Source: JANWHZ01 sp035758575 (GTDB lineage Bacteria; Patescibacteriota; Saccharimonadia; Saccharimonadales; UBA4665). From it: DNA of 54,791 nucleotides. Position 1 is the first letter of the stretch; each line of letters begins with the position of its first letter. The notes below the pieces were generated by a model, which did no database searches, was not told the origin of the DNA, and saw nothing but the letters and a program-made list of their open reading frames with translations. The position numbers and the translations under genes were made by a program. Positions 40,355 through 48,707 of this stretch are shown here, in pieces. The stretch lies in assembly GCA_035758575.1 (NCBI GenBank), contig DASTXH010000053.1, positions 1-54,791 on the forward strand, read 5' to 3'.

Positions 40355-42274
40355 CTAGGCAAGTACGGCTTTGATACGACGGACACCCGCAGAGCTGGAT
40401 TCTTCTTTGACTATCTTAAACCGCTTGCCGCCTTCGGCAATCTGGCCGGTATGGGTAACGTGCGGGCCGCCGCAGATTTCGCGGCTAAAGTGCTCACCGT
40501 CGGGGTCGCCAATGGTATACACCTTTACCGTGTCGCCGTAGCGGTCGCCAAATGCACCAGATACACCAGCCGCCAACGCCTGCTTGGTGTCTTCTTCTCG
40601 CCAGCTAACCGGCCAGTCACGTTCAATCTGTTCATTCACGATACGCTCCACTTCGGCAATTTGCTCGGGGGTAAGTTTGTCGGGGTGCGAGAAATCGAAC
40701 CGCGTGCGTTCTGGCGTAATGTTGCTGCCGCGCTGAATGACATGTTCGCCTAAGATATTTTTGAGCGCCCGATACATCAGGTGTGTTGCCGTGTGGTACT
40801 TGGTGCTGATGTCGCTTTGGTCGATCAGGCCGCCCTTGAAGACGCCCTTCTCAGCGGTCTGCGAACGCTGGCGTTGCTCTTGCATAGCCTCGTCGAACTC
40901 ATTTAGCCAGTTACTCGACAGAAATGCATCATCACGGATGGCAACAACCTCCGCAATGAGCTCCTTGGGGTAGCCAAATGTGTCGTACAGCTTAAATACG
41001 TTGCCGCCGCTCAGTAATTTCCTACCCTCACTATCTTTATCGTTGGATTCCTTCAGCATTTTCTCGAGCTCTTTTTGGCCCTGGCGCAGCGTCTGGCGAA
41101 AGGTCTTTTCTTCTTTTACCAATACCTCTACCACCTTGTCGCGGTTTGCGGCCACCTCTGGGTAGTCGGCATGGTACATGTCGGCAATGACCGGCACTAC
41201 TTCTTGCAGGAAGTTTTGCTCAATACCCAGGTCGAAAGCAAAACGAATCGCGCGGCGCAGCAAGCGGCGCATCACATAGCCTTGTGTTTTGTTGCTGGGC
41301 ACCACACCGTCTACCGCCAGGAAGGTGGCGGCACGCAGGTGGTCAGCAATGACGCGCATGCTTTCCTGGTGGCTGTCGTAGTTTTTGCCGGAAATAGTCT
41401 GCAGCTTTTCGATGACCGGCCACATCAGGCTTATCTTGAATACATCGGGGTTATTGATGGCCGCGGCAGCGATGCGCTCCAAGCCAGAGCCGTGGTCTAT
41501 GTTGGGCTTAGCAAGCAGCTCAAACTTCCCTTCGGCTACCTTGCGGTAGGTCATGAACACATTGTTACCAATTTCCATGAAGCGGCCGCAATCGCAGTTG
41601 GGGTGGCAGTGCGCGCCCCACTTGGGATCGTGCGGGGTACCGAAGTCGAAGAACATTTCGCTGTCTGGGCCGCAAGGGTCGCCAACCGGCGTGGTTTCCG
41701 GGCCGGTTTTGCCGCGGTTCCACCAGTTCTTGGAGCCATCGTAATAGAAGATACGCTCGCCCGGTTGGATGCCACGTTCGTAGCCCTGGCTTTCGCTGCC
41801 AATTTCGGCGATGCCGGCATCTACGCCTTTTTCGCTGAACAACTTCTGCCACAGTTCGGCCGCGGCGGTGTCGCGCGGAATGTCAAACTGGGTAGCACCC
41901 TGGAAGCACGTCACATACAGCTTGCTGGGGTCAATCCCCACCACATCCAGCAGGAAGGTGAACATCCACTGTATCTGGTCTTCTTTGCTGTAGTCGCCCA
42001 GGCTCCAGTTGCCGAGCATCTCAAAGAATGTCGTGTGGCGGTTGTCGCCTACATCTTCTATGTCCTGAGCGCGCATACACGTCTGGCTGTCTACTAAGCG
42101 AGTGCCACTCGGGTGGTTTTCGCCCAACAAATACGGGATAAGCGGCTGCATGCCGCTGCCGGTAAAGAGCGTAGTAGGATCATTCTGCGGCACCAGGTTG
42201 GCGCGCGGGACAACCGCATGACTGCGGCTGGAAAAAAAGTCTAAGTATGCTTTGCGTATATCTTGTGCGTTCAT
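40355..42274 (-). CDS. alaS: Alanyl-tRNA synthetase, shortened form
   Basis: 639 residues against about 870 in most bacteria. The catalytic core (SHAVVPRANLVPQNDPTTLFTGSGM, DNRHTTFFEMLGNWSLGDY) and the middle domain are complete. The editing domain with HTATHLM and CGGPHV is present. The sequence stops after SSSAGVRRIKAVLA, so the C-terminal DHHA1/C-Ala domain, which binds tRNA and oligomerises, is missing. Such a minimal form resembles those of organelles and other reduced genomes. Start ATG at 42274 has AAGGAG 9 bases upstream. Expression is under the T-box riboswitch at 42284-42563. Confidence 0.96.
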   Translation of the reverse strand: MNAQDIRKAYLDFFSSRSHAVVPRANLVPQNDPTTLFTGSGMQPLIPYLLGENHPSGTRLVDSQTCMRAQDIEDVGDNRHTTFFEMLGNWSLGDYSKEDQIQWMFTFLLDVVGIDPSKLYVTCFQGATQFDIPRDTAAAELWQKLFSEKGVDAGIAEIGSESQGYERGIQPGERIFYYDGSKNWWNRGKTGPETTPVGDPCGPDSEMFFDFGTPHDPKWGAHCHPNCDCGRFMEIGNNVFMTYRKVAEGKFELLAKPNIDHGSGLERIAAAAINNPDVFKISLMWPVIEKLQTISGKNYDSHQESMRVIADHLRAATFLAVDGVVPSNKTQGYVMRRLLRRAIRFAFDLGIEQNFLQEVVPVIADMYHADYPEVAANRDKVVEVLVKEEKTFRQTLRQGQKELEKMLKESNDKDSEGRKLLSGGNVFKLYDTFGYPKELIAEVVAIRDDAFLSSNWLNEFDEAMQEQRQRSQTAEKGVFKGGLIDQSDISTKYHTATHLMYRALKNILGEHVIQRGSNITPERTRFDFSHPDKLTPEQIAEVERIVNEQIERDWPVSWREEDTKQALAAGVSGAFGDRYGDTVKVYTIGDPDGEHFSREICGGPHVTHTGQIAEGGKRFKIVKEESSSAGVRRIKAVLA

Positions 42275-42283
42275 GTACCGCTT

Positions 42284-42563
42284 CTCCTTTTAGACAAACA
42301 AAAACCTCGCTCATGCCAAACACTACATTTCGTAGTATCTGACAAGAACGAGGCGCGCTCGTGGTACCATCTTGTCTTTACCGGCACATTGCTGGGCTCG
42401 GCCTTGGCCGCTGAAGCATCAGCGTTTCGCTATAACGGACGAATGCCGGCCATGCTCATCGCAGGCAGCTCGCGGGTGGCGATAGGTATCCGTAATGCTC
42501 ATTTTCACCAACCATGAGCTCTCTAAAATCGCAGAATACCTTTGGCCCGGTCAACGCTTTTCT
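42284..42563 (-). ncRNA. T-box riboswitch leader of alaS
   Basis: All T-box parts are readable. Promoter is at 42570-42598. Stem I upper part: AGAGAG, stem GCTCAT/ATGAGC around the loop GGTTGGTGAAA (42524-42497). Lower stem GGTATTC/GGATACC follows, then TATC-GCC-ACC: specifier GCC (42480-42478), an alanine codon, followed by A. The antiterminator is ACAAGA (42375-42370), bulge TGGTACCA (42369-42362), CGAG, 4-base loop, CTCG, TCTTGT (42347-42342). TGGT would pair with the ACCA end of uncharged tRNA. The competing terminator is a 22-bp helix (42353-42332 with 42326-42305) followed by TTTTT (42304-42300). Uncharged tRNA-Ala should favour reading into alaS. Confidence 0.9.
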
Positions 42564-42569
42564 TGGTTA

Positions 42570-42598
42570 AGTCTATAGCGCTTCGGTCATAAAGTCAA
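42570..42598 (-). promoter_or_regulatory. Promoter of the alaS T-box transcript
   Basis: Minus strand TTGACT (42598-42593), 17-base spacer, TAGACT (42575-42570). It lies just after the stop of the PP2C-like gene at 42608. A TATAGA that overlaps it would need a shorter spacer. Confidence 0.7.
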
Positions 42599-42607
42599 CG
42601 GCCGCAT

Positions 42608-43654
42608 CTACTTATGGCGACTGAGCAGGCTTGCCCGTTTAACCGGCTGAGGCGGTGCATACTCGCTGTACGACGCGCTAGCCTGGACAACTCCCGTGCG
42701 AGTGGCGACCACTTCATCCCGAGCACTCAGACGTATGACTATGGCGCTAGCATTCGCAAGCATGCGCCGATACGAATGCTTATCTTGGGCCCGCTCCTGC
42801 GCCGCATGGACAATCGCTTGGGGAACGTCCCTAAAATGGGTCGCAAGCCAAATATCGTTGATCTCCCTATCTGTCAGATTGAGGGACACGCCTGCGCTAA
42901 CCATCAGCATCTGGTCGCGGGGATGCACTTCCATGACGTGTGTCGCCATCACCGGCCTAGTACCATAGCCCAAACCGGCGGTCAGCCTATCCCGGTGCCC
43001 AAAACGCTCGCGGTCATTTTTTTGTATATCTTTCTGCTGCATTGCCTGCGCAAAATAGTTCTGCCATTGCCGAGCCACCTCACGGTCAACTTGATTATTC
43101 GCTGCGCTATTTACTGGCGCGTTTGTGAGATTGTTTACGGCCGTCGTGTAGTCTAGGGTAAGGCATGCAAAACCCCATTCTTTGCCGCCGAGATGCGGCT
43201 GGATATATACTCGGGCGTTACCTGTATGCGTATAGGTCATCATCGACTGGCCCTCGGGTGTATCAAAAAAACACAGCCCTACCGCCGCGGCGCCCACAAA
43301 CCGCATCACCTCAGGCGGGATATTCATGCATAGATCATTTACTTCTTCACCAGCATGCTGAAGGGCCCGCCCGCTCCTACGTCCAGCATACCCCCTTGGC
43401 TCAACAGGCAATAGCCGCCCGTATTCATGGGTCATAGCATCCAGAGCGCTTTGCCCAAGTTCGGCAGCATCGGCAGTTATGCCAATAGCTCGCATGTCCA
43501 CTATTCCATAAACTGCAAGGCTATCGTCAGAGCTGGCAACATCAGCAGCGTCGGTATTCACCCGCTCGCCCATAAGCCCCGTGCTTTGTACGCGCAGAGT
43601 CAGCTGTTCAGCTCGAGTAACAGGCGCAACCGGCTCACCTTCGTATGTGCTCAT
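42608..43654 (-). CDS. PP2C-like protein lacking metal ligands (probable pseudo-phosphatase)
   Basis: 348 residues from ATG 43654, which has GGAG 6 bases upstream. The order of motifs follows PP2C phosphatases: LAVYGIVDMRAIG where PP2Cs have a GVFDGMGG-like motif, AAVGLCFFDTPEGQSMMTYTHTGNARVYI where they have AHVGDSR, LTAGLGYG, then MLMVSAGVSLNLTDREI where they have LLLCSDGLTDELSD, and a final SAIVIRL. The aspartates that bind the metals are missing or replaced (SAG for SDG, TGN for GDS, DMR for DGM). It may be a scaffold or binding domain instead of an enzyme, and may link with the kinase at 20.2-21.6 kb. No membrane segment. The promoter is at 43713-43740. Confidence 0.7.
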   Translation of the reverse strand: MSTYEGEPVAPVTRAEQLTLRVQSTGLMGERVNTDAADVASSDDSLAVYGIVDMRAIGITADAAELGQSALDAMTHEYGRLLPVEPRGYAGRRSGRALQHAGEEVNDLCMNIPPEVMRFVGAAAVGLCFFDTPEGQSMMTYTHTGNARVYIQPHLGGKEWGFACLTLDYTTAVNNLTNAPVNSAANNQVDREVARQWQNYFAQAMQQKDIQKNDRERFGHRDRLTAGLGYGTRPVMATHVMEVHPRDQMLMVSAGVSLNLTDREINDIWLATHFRDVPQAIVHAAQERAQDKHSYRRMLANASAIVIRLSARDEVVATRTGVVQASASYSEYAPPQPVKRASLLSRHK

Positions 43655-43712
43655 ACGCTGCTCCAAAACATTACGCGGCAGATACTTTATCCGCGTTTAC
43701 AATATGCAAAAG

Positions 43713-43740
43713 ATTCTAGCACGATTTGCCAGAATTGCAA
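43713..43740 (-). promoter_or_regulatory. Promoter of the PP2C-like gene
   Basis: Minus strand TTGCAA (43740-43735), 16-base spacer, TAGAAT (43718-43713). The leader is about 52 bases and ends with the Shine-Dalgarno GGAG. Confidence 0.65.
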
Positions 43741-43744
43741 AAGG

Positions 43745-44794
43745 CTATACTACTATGCCGCCGCCGGCAACACGGTCACCATCGTATACAACAGCAGATT
43801 GACCAGGAGTGATGGCGCGCACGTCTTCGTGCAGTTTCAGGATGGCGGCAGAGCCATCTACCTGCACCTCGCCCGGCACGAGTGCTGCCCGGTATCGTGT
43901 ACGGATGTAATACGTTTTGCCGGGGTCGGGTGCACCATTGATCCAATGCAAATCCGTCAGGTTCAGCTGGCGCTTCCACAGGTTTTCGTCCTGCAAGTCG
44001 CGCGTAACATACACCTCATTTTTGATCATATCTTTGCCGGTTACGTAGTATGGCAGGCCGCCGCCCAGATTCAGACCATGCCGTTGGCCAATAGTATAAA
44101 ACAATGCGCCGTCGTGCTCGCCCACGGCCGTACCATGCTGGTCGCGGATAATGCCGTGCGGCTGTTCACCCAGCTCGTGCAACAGAAAGTCTTTGATGCC
44201 CACTTTGCCCACAAAACAAATGCCCTGGCTATCCTTCTTTTCAGCAGTATTCAGGCCATACTTTCGGGCCAGTTCGCGTACCTCGGGCTTCTCATATTCG
44301 CCAACTGGCATAAGGCTATGCCGCAATGCGTCCTCGGTAACGCGATACAAAAAGTAGGATTGGTCTTTGTTGGCATCCAGACCCGTAAATAGCCGGCCCG
44401 CCTGCACCCTGGCATAATGCCCGGTGGCAATTAGATTTGCGCCATCTTGTAAGGCTGTCTCTAGAAACAGTTTGAACTTTACTTCCTGGTTACACATTAT
44501 ATCCGGGTTGGGCGTGCGGCCGGCCTGGTATTCCGCCAGCATGTAGTTGACTACTTTGTCGCGATATTCACGCTCGAAGTCGTACATTTTGAAAGGAATA
44601 CCTAGGCGCACGGCTACACGCTTGGCGTCCTGGTAATCTTCTTTCCACGGACAAACCATGCCAGGCAAGTCCTGGCTCCAATTTTTCATATATACACCCG
44701 TAACGTCGTAACCTTCGTCCCGCAGCAATGCCGCCGTAACCGAAGAATCTACGCCGCCCGACATACCAACGAATACTTTCGTATTTTTTGCCAT
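43745..44794 (-). CDS. mnmA: tRNA-specific 2-thiouridylase MnmA
   Basis: 349 residues, normal length. PP-loop FVGMSGGVDSSVTAALL, first catalytic Cys in MCNQEVKFKLF, second in DSQGICFVGKVG, tRNA-binding DGANLIATGHYARV, and C-terminal beta-barrel to the end. MnmA thiolates U34 of Lys, Glu and Gln tRNAs using persulfide from a sulfur relay. TAAAAT ends nine bases before the ATG at 44794. It is divergent from the SGNH hydrolase gene with 91 bases between starts. It ends immediately before the promoter of the PP2C-like gene. Confidence 0.97.
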   Translation of the reverse strand: MAKNTKVFVGMSGGVDSSVTAALLRDEGYDVTGVYMKNWSQDLPGMVCPWKEDYQDAKRVAVRLGIPFKMYDFEREYRDKVVNYMLAEYQAGRTPNPDIMCNQEVKFKLFLETALQDGANLIATGHYARVQAGRLFTGLDANKDQSYFLYRVTEDALRHSLMPVGEYEKPEVRELARKYGLNTAEKKDSQGICFVGKVGIKDFLLHELGEQPHGIIRDQHGTAVGEHDGALFYTIGQRHGLNLGGGLPYYVTGKDMIKNEVYVTRDLQDENLWKRQLNLTDLHWINGAPDPGKTYYIRTRYRAALVPGEVQVDGSAAILKLHEDVRAITPGQSAVVYDGDRVAGGGIVV

Positions 44795-44885
44795 AACTCG
44801 TATATTTTAGCAAATATTGACGGCTTCGTCATGCTGTGCCTGTTTACTTACAGCACCCAGCGGCATTCGGCAGTACAGTAAAGGC

Positions 44886-45593
44886 ATGAAACGTATCCAG
44901 GACACCACCGTCTACAAAACCATCCTACAGACCTTGCGCCGCCTGCCGTTCAGGCACGACTCGCCCTTTGTGTATGTGGCGCTAGGCGACAGTACCGTAG
45001 AAGGCGTGGGGGCGTCGCACCTGGACCGCACCTATGCCAGCCTGGTACATGCCGACCTACAGCTGAACTTCAAGGGCGCCGTCCACTACAACCTGGGCAA
45101 AAGCGGCGCCCAAACGCACGATGTACTAAGCACCCAGCTACAACAAGCCATAGCCGCCAACCCCGACCTAGTAACCCTGTCCGTGGGCGCCAACGACATC
45201 TTGCGGCGCGTACGTTACGGCGACTTTCGCCGCAACCTAACGCATATCATTGCCAGCTTGCGCGCCAATACGCACGCTATCATCGTTGTCACCAACATCC
45301 CGAACTTCTCACTCCTCCACGTCGTGCCGGCACCGCTGAAACCGCTGGCCCGGCTTCGCATCCAGCGCTTCAACAGCGCTATATTGCGCTTGGCCAAAAC
45401 GTACGACCTGGTGCATATAGACGCTTTCCGGCAGACAACCATTTTTGTGCGGCAGTTCCCGGACGAAGTGTTGTACAAAGACGGCTTCCATCCGTCCGAC
45501 TTTGGCTATGCCTTGTGGGCAAACTCTATCATTCTGGCATTACGCGACAAACTCATTGCACATAAACGGCAACAGACCCACGGACACGCCTGA
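44886..45593 (+). CDS. SGNH/GDSL hydrolase
   Basis: 235 residues from the ATG at 44886. Block I GDSTVEGVGAS (Ser), block III SVGANDI (Asn), block V DGFHPSDFG (Asp, His), so the catalytic set is complete. Family members are esterases or lipases acting on acyl or acetyl esters. There is no signal peptide and a basic N-terminus (KRIQDTTVYK), so location is uncertain. TACAGT (44874-44879) ends six bases before the ATG, so the mRNA is predicted leaderless. The upstream frame to 44817 lacks homology and overlaps this promoter. Its 3' end is next to the PKD protein gene on the other strand. Confidence 0.9.
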   Translation: MKRIQDTTVYKTILQTLRRLPFRHDSPFVYVALGDSTVEGVGASHLDRTYASLVHADLQLNFKGAVHYNLGKSGAQTHDVLSTQLQQAIAANPDLVTLSVGANDILRRVRYGDFRRNLTHIIASLRANTHAIIVVTNIPNFSLLHVVPAPLKPLARLRIQRFNSAILRLAKTYDLVHIDAFRQTTIFVRQFPDEVLYKDGFHPSDFGYALWANSIILALRDKLIAHKRQQTHGHA

Positions 45594-45603
45594 CGCATAG
45601 CGC

Positions 45604-46521
45604 CTATATAATTTGCTCGCGGCTGTTTTCCAGCGACTTGCGGATGGTATACAACTCGTGCCGGCGGCCCAGCCAAAACGCAATCAGAATAATAGGGATG
45701 GCGCCCAGCAGCGGCTCCCATATTACGATGGTCTGACCATTGGGTGCGGTGCCCGTAGTAGTGCTGCCCGAAGACACGCTGCCGCTGACCTGGCCATTCG
45801 CCACGCCCACTACCTGCAAATACGCAGAGGTATTATTGGCGTCGGTGCCCTTGACCGTAACAGTGTATACGCCAGCCTCGGCGTAGATATGATCCATAGT
45901 CACCGAACCTGGAAATGACACGCTCTTCAGGTCGGTTGGCTTGCCGTCGCCCCAATCCACACTAAGCGCATACGGGCCGGTGCCCCCGCTGATAATAAAC
46001 GGCCACGACAACGTATCGCCCGGGTTAGCGCCCTTGCGGGCATAGGTGCTGGATATGGTGATGTGCGAACCAAACTGAGCAAACTGCGCATCGTTGAACG
46101 TAACCGATACTGTGTTGGAATCCGGCCCCTGTTGGTCTAGATTGTCGTACACGCGGGCTATAAGGTCATTGCGGCCGCTGAATAAACCCACCTTCAGGCT
46201 AAAGCTGCCGTTTGTGCATAGCGCCGACCCCACAAAGATGTTATTAGAAAAAATCTTCACGAGCAGCCCGGTTTTGCATAAGCCACTGACCGTAATAGGC
46301 GAGCTGGTGAACACCTGGCCGTTGGTTGGCACCCCAATAGTGGCCGCCTGGGTAGGCGCAGCGCCCGGCACCGTGCCCTCCAGGCCCACCGATGACGACT
46401 GCGGGTTCTGCTGTGAACCCAGGGCATAGATGGGCGCAGTAGAGGCAAAACACGCTACCACCGCAGATAGCAGCATTGCTGCTATCGTGCGACCGTTGGT
46501 AACGTGTTTGCCCATCCTCAT
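45604..46521 (-). CDS. Secreted, anchored PKD-domain surface protein
   Basis: 305 residues. Signal peptide at 1-34 (basic, then AAMLLSAVVACFAS and AxA-like site), two beta-sandwich modules (an Ig-like one about 60-140 with a two-Cys pair, CKTG...CTNG, and a PKD-like one about 145-240 with DWGDGKP and VYTVTVKGTDANN), a Ser/Thr/Gly linker and a C-terminal membrane helix (about 268-287) with a basic tail. A wall- or membrane-bound exposed protein. It heads the surface-gene cluster on this strand after the DUF916-like gene. TAAGGT ends six bases before the ATG. Confidence 0.85.
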   Translation of the reverse strand: MRMGKHVTNGRTIAAMLLSAVVACFASTAPIYALGSQQNPQSSSVGLEGTVPGAAPTQAATIGVPTNGQVFTSSPITVSGLCKTGLLVKIFSNNIFVGSALCTNGSFSLKVGLFSGRNDLIARVYDNLDQQGPDSNTVSVTFNDAQFAQFGSHITISSTYARKGANPGDTLSWPFIISGGTGPYALSVDWGDGKPTDLKSVSFPGSVTMDHIYAEAGVYTVTVKGTDANNTSAYLQVVGVANGQVSGSVSSGSTTTGTAPNGQTIVIWEPLLGAIPIILIAFWLGRRHELYTIRKSLENSREQII

Positions 46522-46565
46522 ACCTTAACCTTAGTGAAAGTCGGCCAAAATGGCAAGGCTTACCG

Positions 46566-47573
46566 CTAGCGCCGGCTGGCCTGTCGGATTACCCGCTTGT
46601 TGTAGGCGCGAACCATCCTCGGGAAGACGAAGATGAAGAACAGGATGACCAAGATGATGGCAATAACCACACCTATCAAAGCCAGCGGGATAACGTAGAA
46701 CGTCGTCTGACCGCTGAGCAGCTGGCCGCTGGAACCATAGCCAAAGTTGCCTACCACGGTATATTTGCCAAATGCGCCTACCTTATCCAGGTTGACCGTA
46801 AAGCGGCGGATGCTGCCCGGCAGCACGTTGCCTGCAGGCGTGGTGTTGTTGATCTCGTAGGTGGCGATTGTCTTGCTGCCCTGCTTCAGCAGTAGCTTAC
46901 CAAATGGCTGTTCCTGTACATCGCCCGAGTTTTGGAAGCGCATGGTAGCAATCAGGTTTTTGTTGCCCGTAAACAGCACTTGCGTCGCACCGCCCGTGCC
47001 CTGGTTGACGCCCAGACTCAATAGTTGCATATCTTCTTTTACGTTGCCCGGTACGCGCACCAAGATCAGCGAAGCAACGCTGGCAGATAGCGTAACAGTG
47101 CTGTTAGTGTTCGTCGAGGCCGGGACAAAACGTACGGCACCATAGTAGCCGCCAGCAGAAGCATCAGCCGGAATGGCAATCGTAACGTTCACACCCTTCT
47201 GCTCGCCCGGCTGAAGAGTGATATTGCTAATTGGTGCGATAAAACGCTTGAGGCTGTGCGTAGGCGCGTACTGACCCGGGTTCAACAGCAATGCCGGCGA
47301 ACCGCTTTCGTCACCGCTGGCCGTAAAGTCGTTCGTAATTACCTGCAACGTAATCGTTGCGTTCGTTATATTCTGCGCATAAATAGTTGTCGTTTTGGTC
47401 TGACCTGGCGTGATAATAAGGTCGGTAGTGACTGGCGATACTTTCAGGCCATTGCCGCTACCGCCTATAGAAGTACCGCTCGTGACAGCCGCCGCCGGCA
47501 GTGCCGTAGTAATAATCAGCGCAAACGCTGCCAATAATACCCCCACCGATGCCAACACATTGTGTCGTCTCAT
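46566..47573 (-). CDS. DUF916/WxLIP-like cell-surface protein with membrane anchor
   Basis: 335 residues from the ATG at 47573. Signal peptide at 1-29. The body (30-280) has the DUF916-type beta-sandwich: LKVSPVTTDLIITPGQTKTTTIYAQNITNATI, LQPGEQKGVNVTIAIPADASAGGYYGAVRFVPA. This family pairs with WxL proteins in Firmicutes, binding peptidoglycan and host or partner proteins. The C-terminus has a membrane helix (about 290-313) and a very basic tail, in place of the usual WxLIP arrangement, but with a similar anchor idea. Upstream is GAGGG. It lies between the PKD protein and the WxL-like proteins, so a common surface complex is likely. Confidence 0.8.
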   Translation of the reverse strand: MRRHNVLASVGVLLAAFALIITTALPAAAVTSGTSIGGSGNGLKVSPVTTDLIITPGQTKTTTIYAQNITNATITLQVITNDFTASGDESGSPALLLNPGQYAPTHSLKRFIAPISNITLQPGEQKGVNVTIAIPADASAGGYYGAVRFVPASTNTNSTVTLSASVASLILVRVPGNVKEDMQLLSLGVNQGTGGATQVLFTGNKNLIATMRFQNSGDVQEQPFGKLLLKQGSKTIATYEINNTTPAGNVLPGSIRRFTVNLDKVGAFGKYTVVGNFGYGSSGQLLSGQTTFYVIPLALIGVVIAIILVILFFIFVFPRMVRAYNKRVIRQASRR

Positions 47574-47616
47574 GTATTCATACCCTCTTATTGCTTGTAT
47601 ATATCCTAGCAAACCA

Positions 47617-48687
47617 TTAGAAGTTTGCCAAACAGACATACGTTAGTGTAGCAACATATACGCCCGGTGTCTGCCCTGTTGGAATGTTTACAATATAGCT
47701 AATGGTATATTGGCGATACGAATCCGACGTCGTTACGCCCGCGATGGCGCTGCCGGAGCTAAACTGGAACCAGTTGTGCGTAGCGTAGCCACCAGCGACC
47801 GTGGCGCTTCCCGGTCCCTGCACGTCTGCCCCCACTTGGGGCGTCTGGTTCGCCGCCAGGTTTATGCCAAACTGGCTGGTGCCTGGCTTGGACACATCCA
47901 AGGCAGCCATGGGGCTTATGACGTTATTGCCCGATGTCATAGTAGAACCATACACCTGTATTTGGTAACCGCCCTGGCCGTTGGTCGCTGCCAGCAGCTG
48001 CGTTTGTGCGGCGCTGGTCGCTCCACTGGTAAGATTACCAAAGTTTACATAATTGCCACTGGCCGTACTACAGTCAAAACCCGTAATCGTAATGCCGCCG
48101 CAGAATAACAAATACGGCGGTACTGTGGCGCTCACCTGCACGTCGTTATTAATACTGAACGCCAATCCACCGTGCTCATTCTCAGGCGCCGCAGTATCCG
48201 AACCAGGAAATGTCTGGATGCGCCCATAGTAAGACCCTCCATTGAACGGATTAACAATGTTGCTGAACGTGTATGTGGCAGGCGTAGGCGATGCAATACT
48301 CGCGGGAGTGCGGGTTATAACTACGGTATTGGCATCCGTGCTCCCTGCAACTACCGCAAACCCCGTTGCGCCGGTTTGTGCTGTTAGCGTGGCGCCAGAT
48401 GCATTCATACCAACGGGAGCCACGCATGGATCGGTCATCAAAGGATCATTGGAGCAAAATTGTATCTTGATCGATCCTAATGTTTCCGGCGATGGAATGG
48501 TCAGGCCTAATTGGTATAGTGACGTTGCACCGGGGGTGCCATCGCTTAGCGTTATACTCCGCGCCATCAAATCAGCCCCATATGCCGTCTGCCAAAAGAA
48601 TAGCCCTCCCCCCATCAGGAGAAGGGCTAAGCAGGCAGTGAATGCGTTGCGAAAGTTAGTTCGTCGTGTAACCGTAACGCCGCTCAT
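47617..48687 (-). CDS. Secreted WxL-like surface protein 1
   Basis: 356 residues. Basic N-terminus and signal helix (about 16-35, ending AYGADLM). Rich in Gly, Ser and Thr with few charged residues, likely all-beta. The C-terminal half has NGQGGYQIQVYG, SQFGINLAANQTPQVG and ends GVYVATLTYVCLANF, shared with the proteins at 48708 and 51408. The C-terminal strand resembles WxL domains, which end in a similar ATxTWTL strand, except that W is replaced by Y. TACAAT ends seven bases before the ATG. The stop is 44 bases before the DUF916-like gene. Confidence 0.75.
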   Translation of the reverse strand: MSGVTVTRRTNFRNAFTACLALLLMGGGLFFWQTAYGADLMARSITLSDGTPGATSLYQLGLTIPSPETLGSIKIQFCSNDPLMTDPCVAPVGMNASGATLTAQTGATGFAVVAGSTDANTVVITRTPASIASPTPATYTFSNIVNPFNGGSYYGRIQTFPGSDTAAPENEHGGLAFSINNDVQVSATVPPYLLFCGGITITGFDCSTASGNYVNFGNLTSGATSAAQTQLLAATNGQGGYQIQVYGSTMTSGNNVISPMAALDVSKPGTSQFGINLAANQTPQVGADVQGPGSATVAGGYATHNWFQFSSGSAIAGVTTSDSYRQYTISYIVNIPTGQTPGVYVATLTYVCLANF

Positions 48688-48707
48688 TCATTCCATTGTA
48701 GCGCAGG

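Noticed and set aside
41075..42097. Long open frame of 340 codons on the plus strand opposite alaS
   Set aside because: It is antisense to an unambiguous alaS and has no coherent domain; high-GC codon use opens such frames.
43427..44392. 321-codon frame on the plus strand opposite mnmA and the PP2C-like gene
   Set aside because: Spans two genes and the promoter between them; no recognisable motifs.
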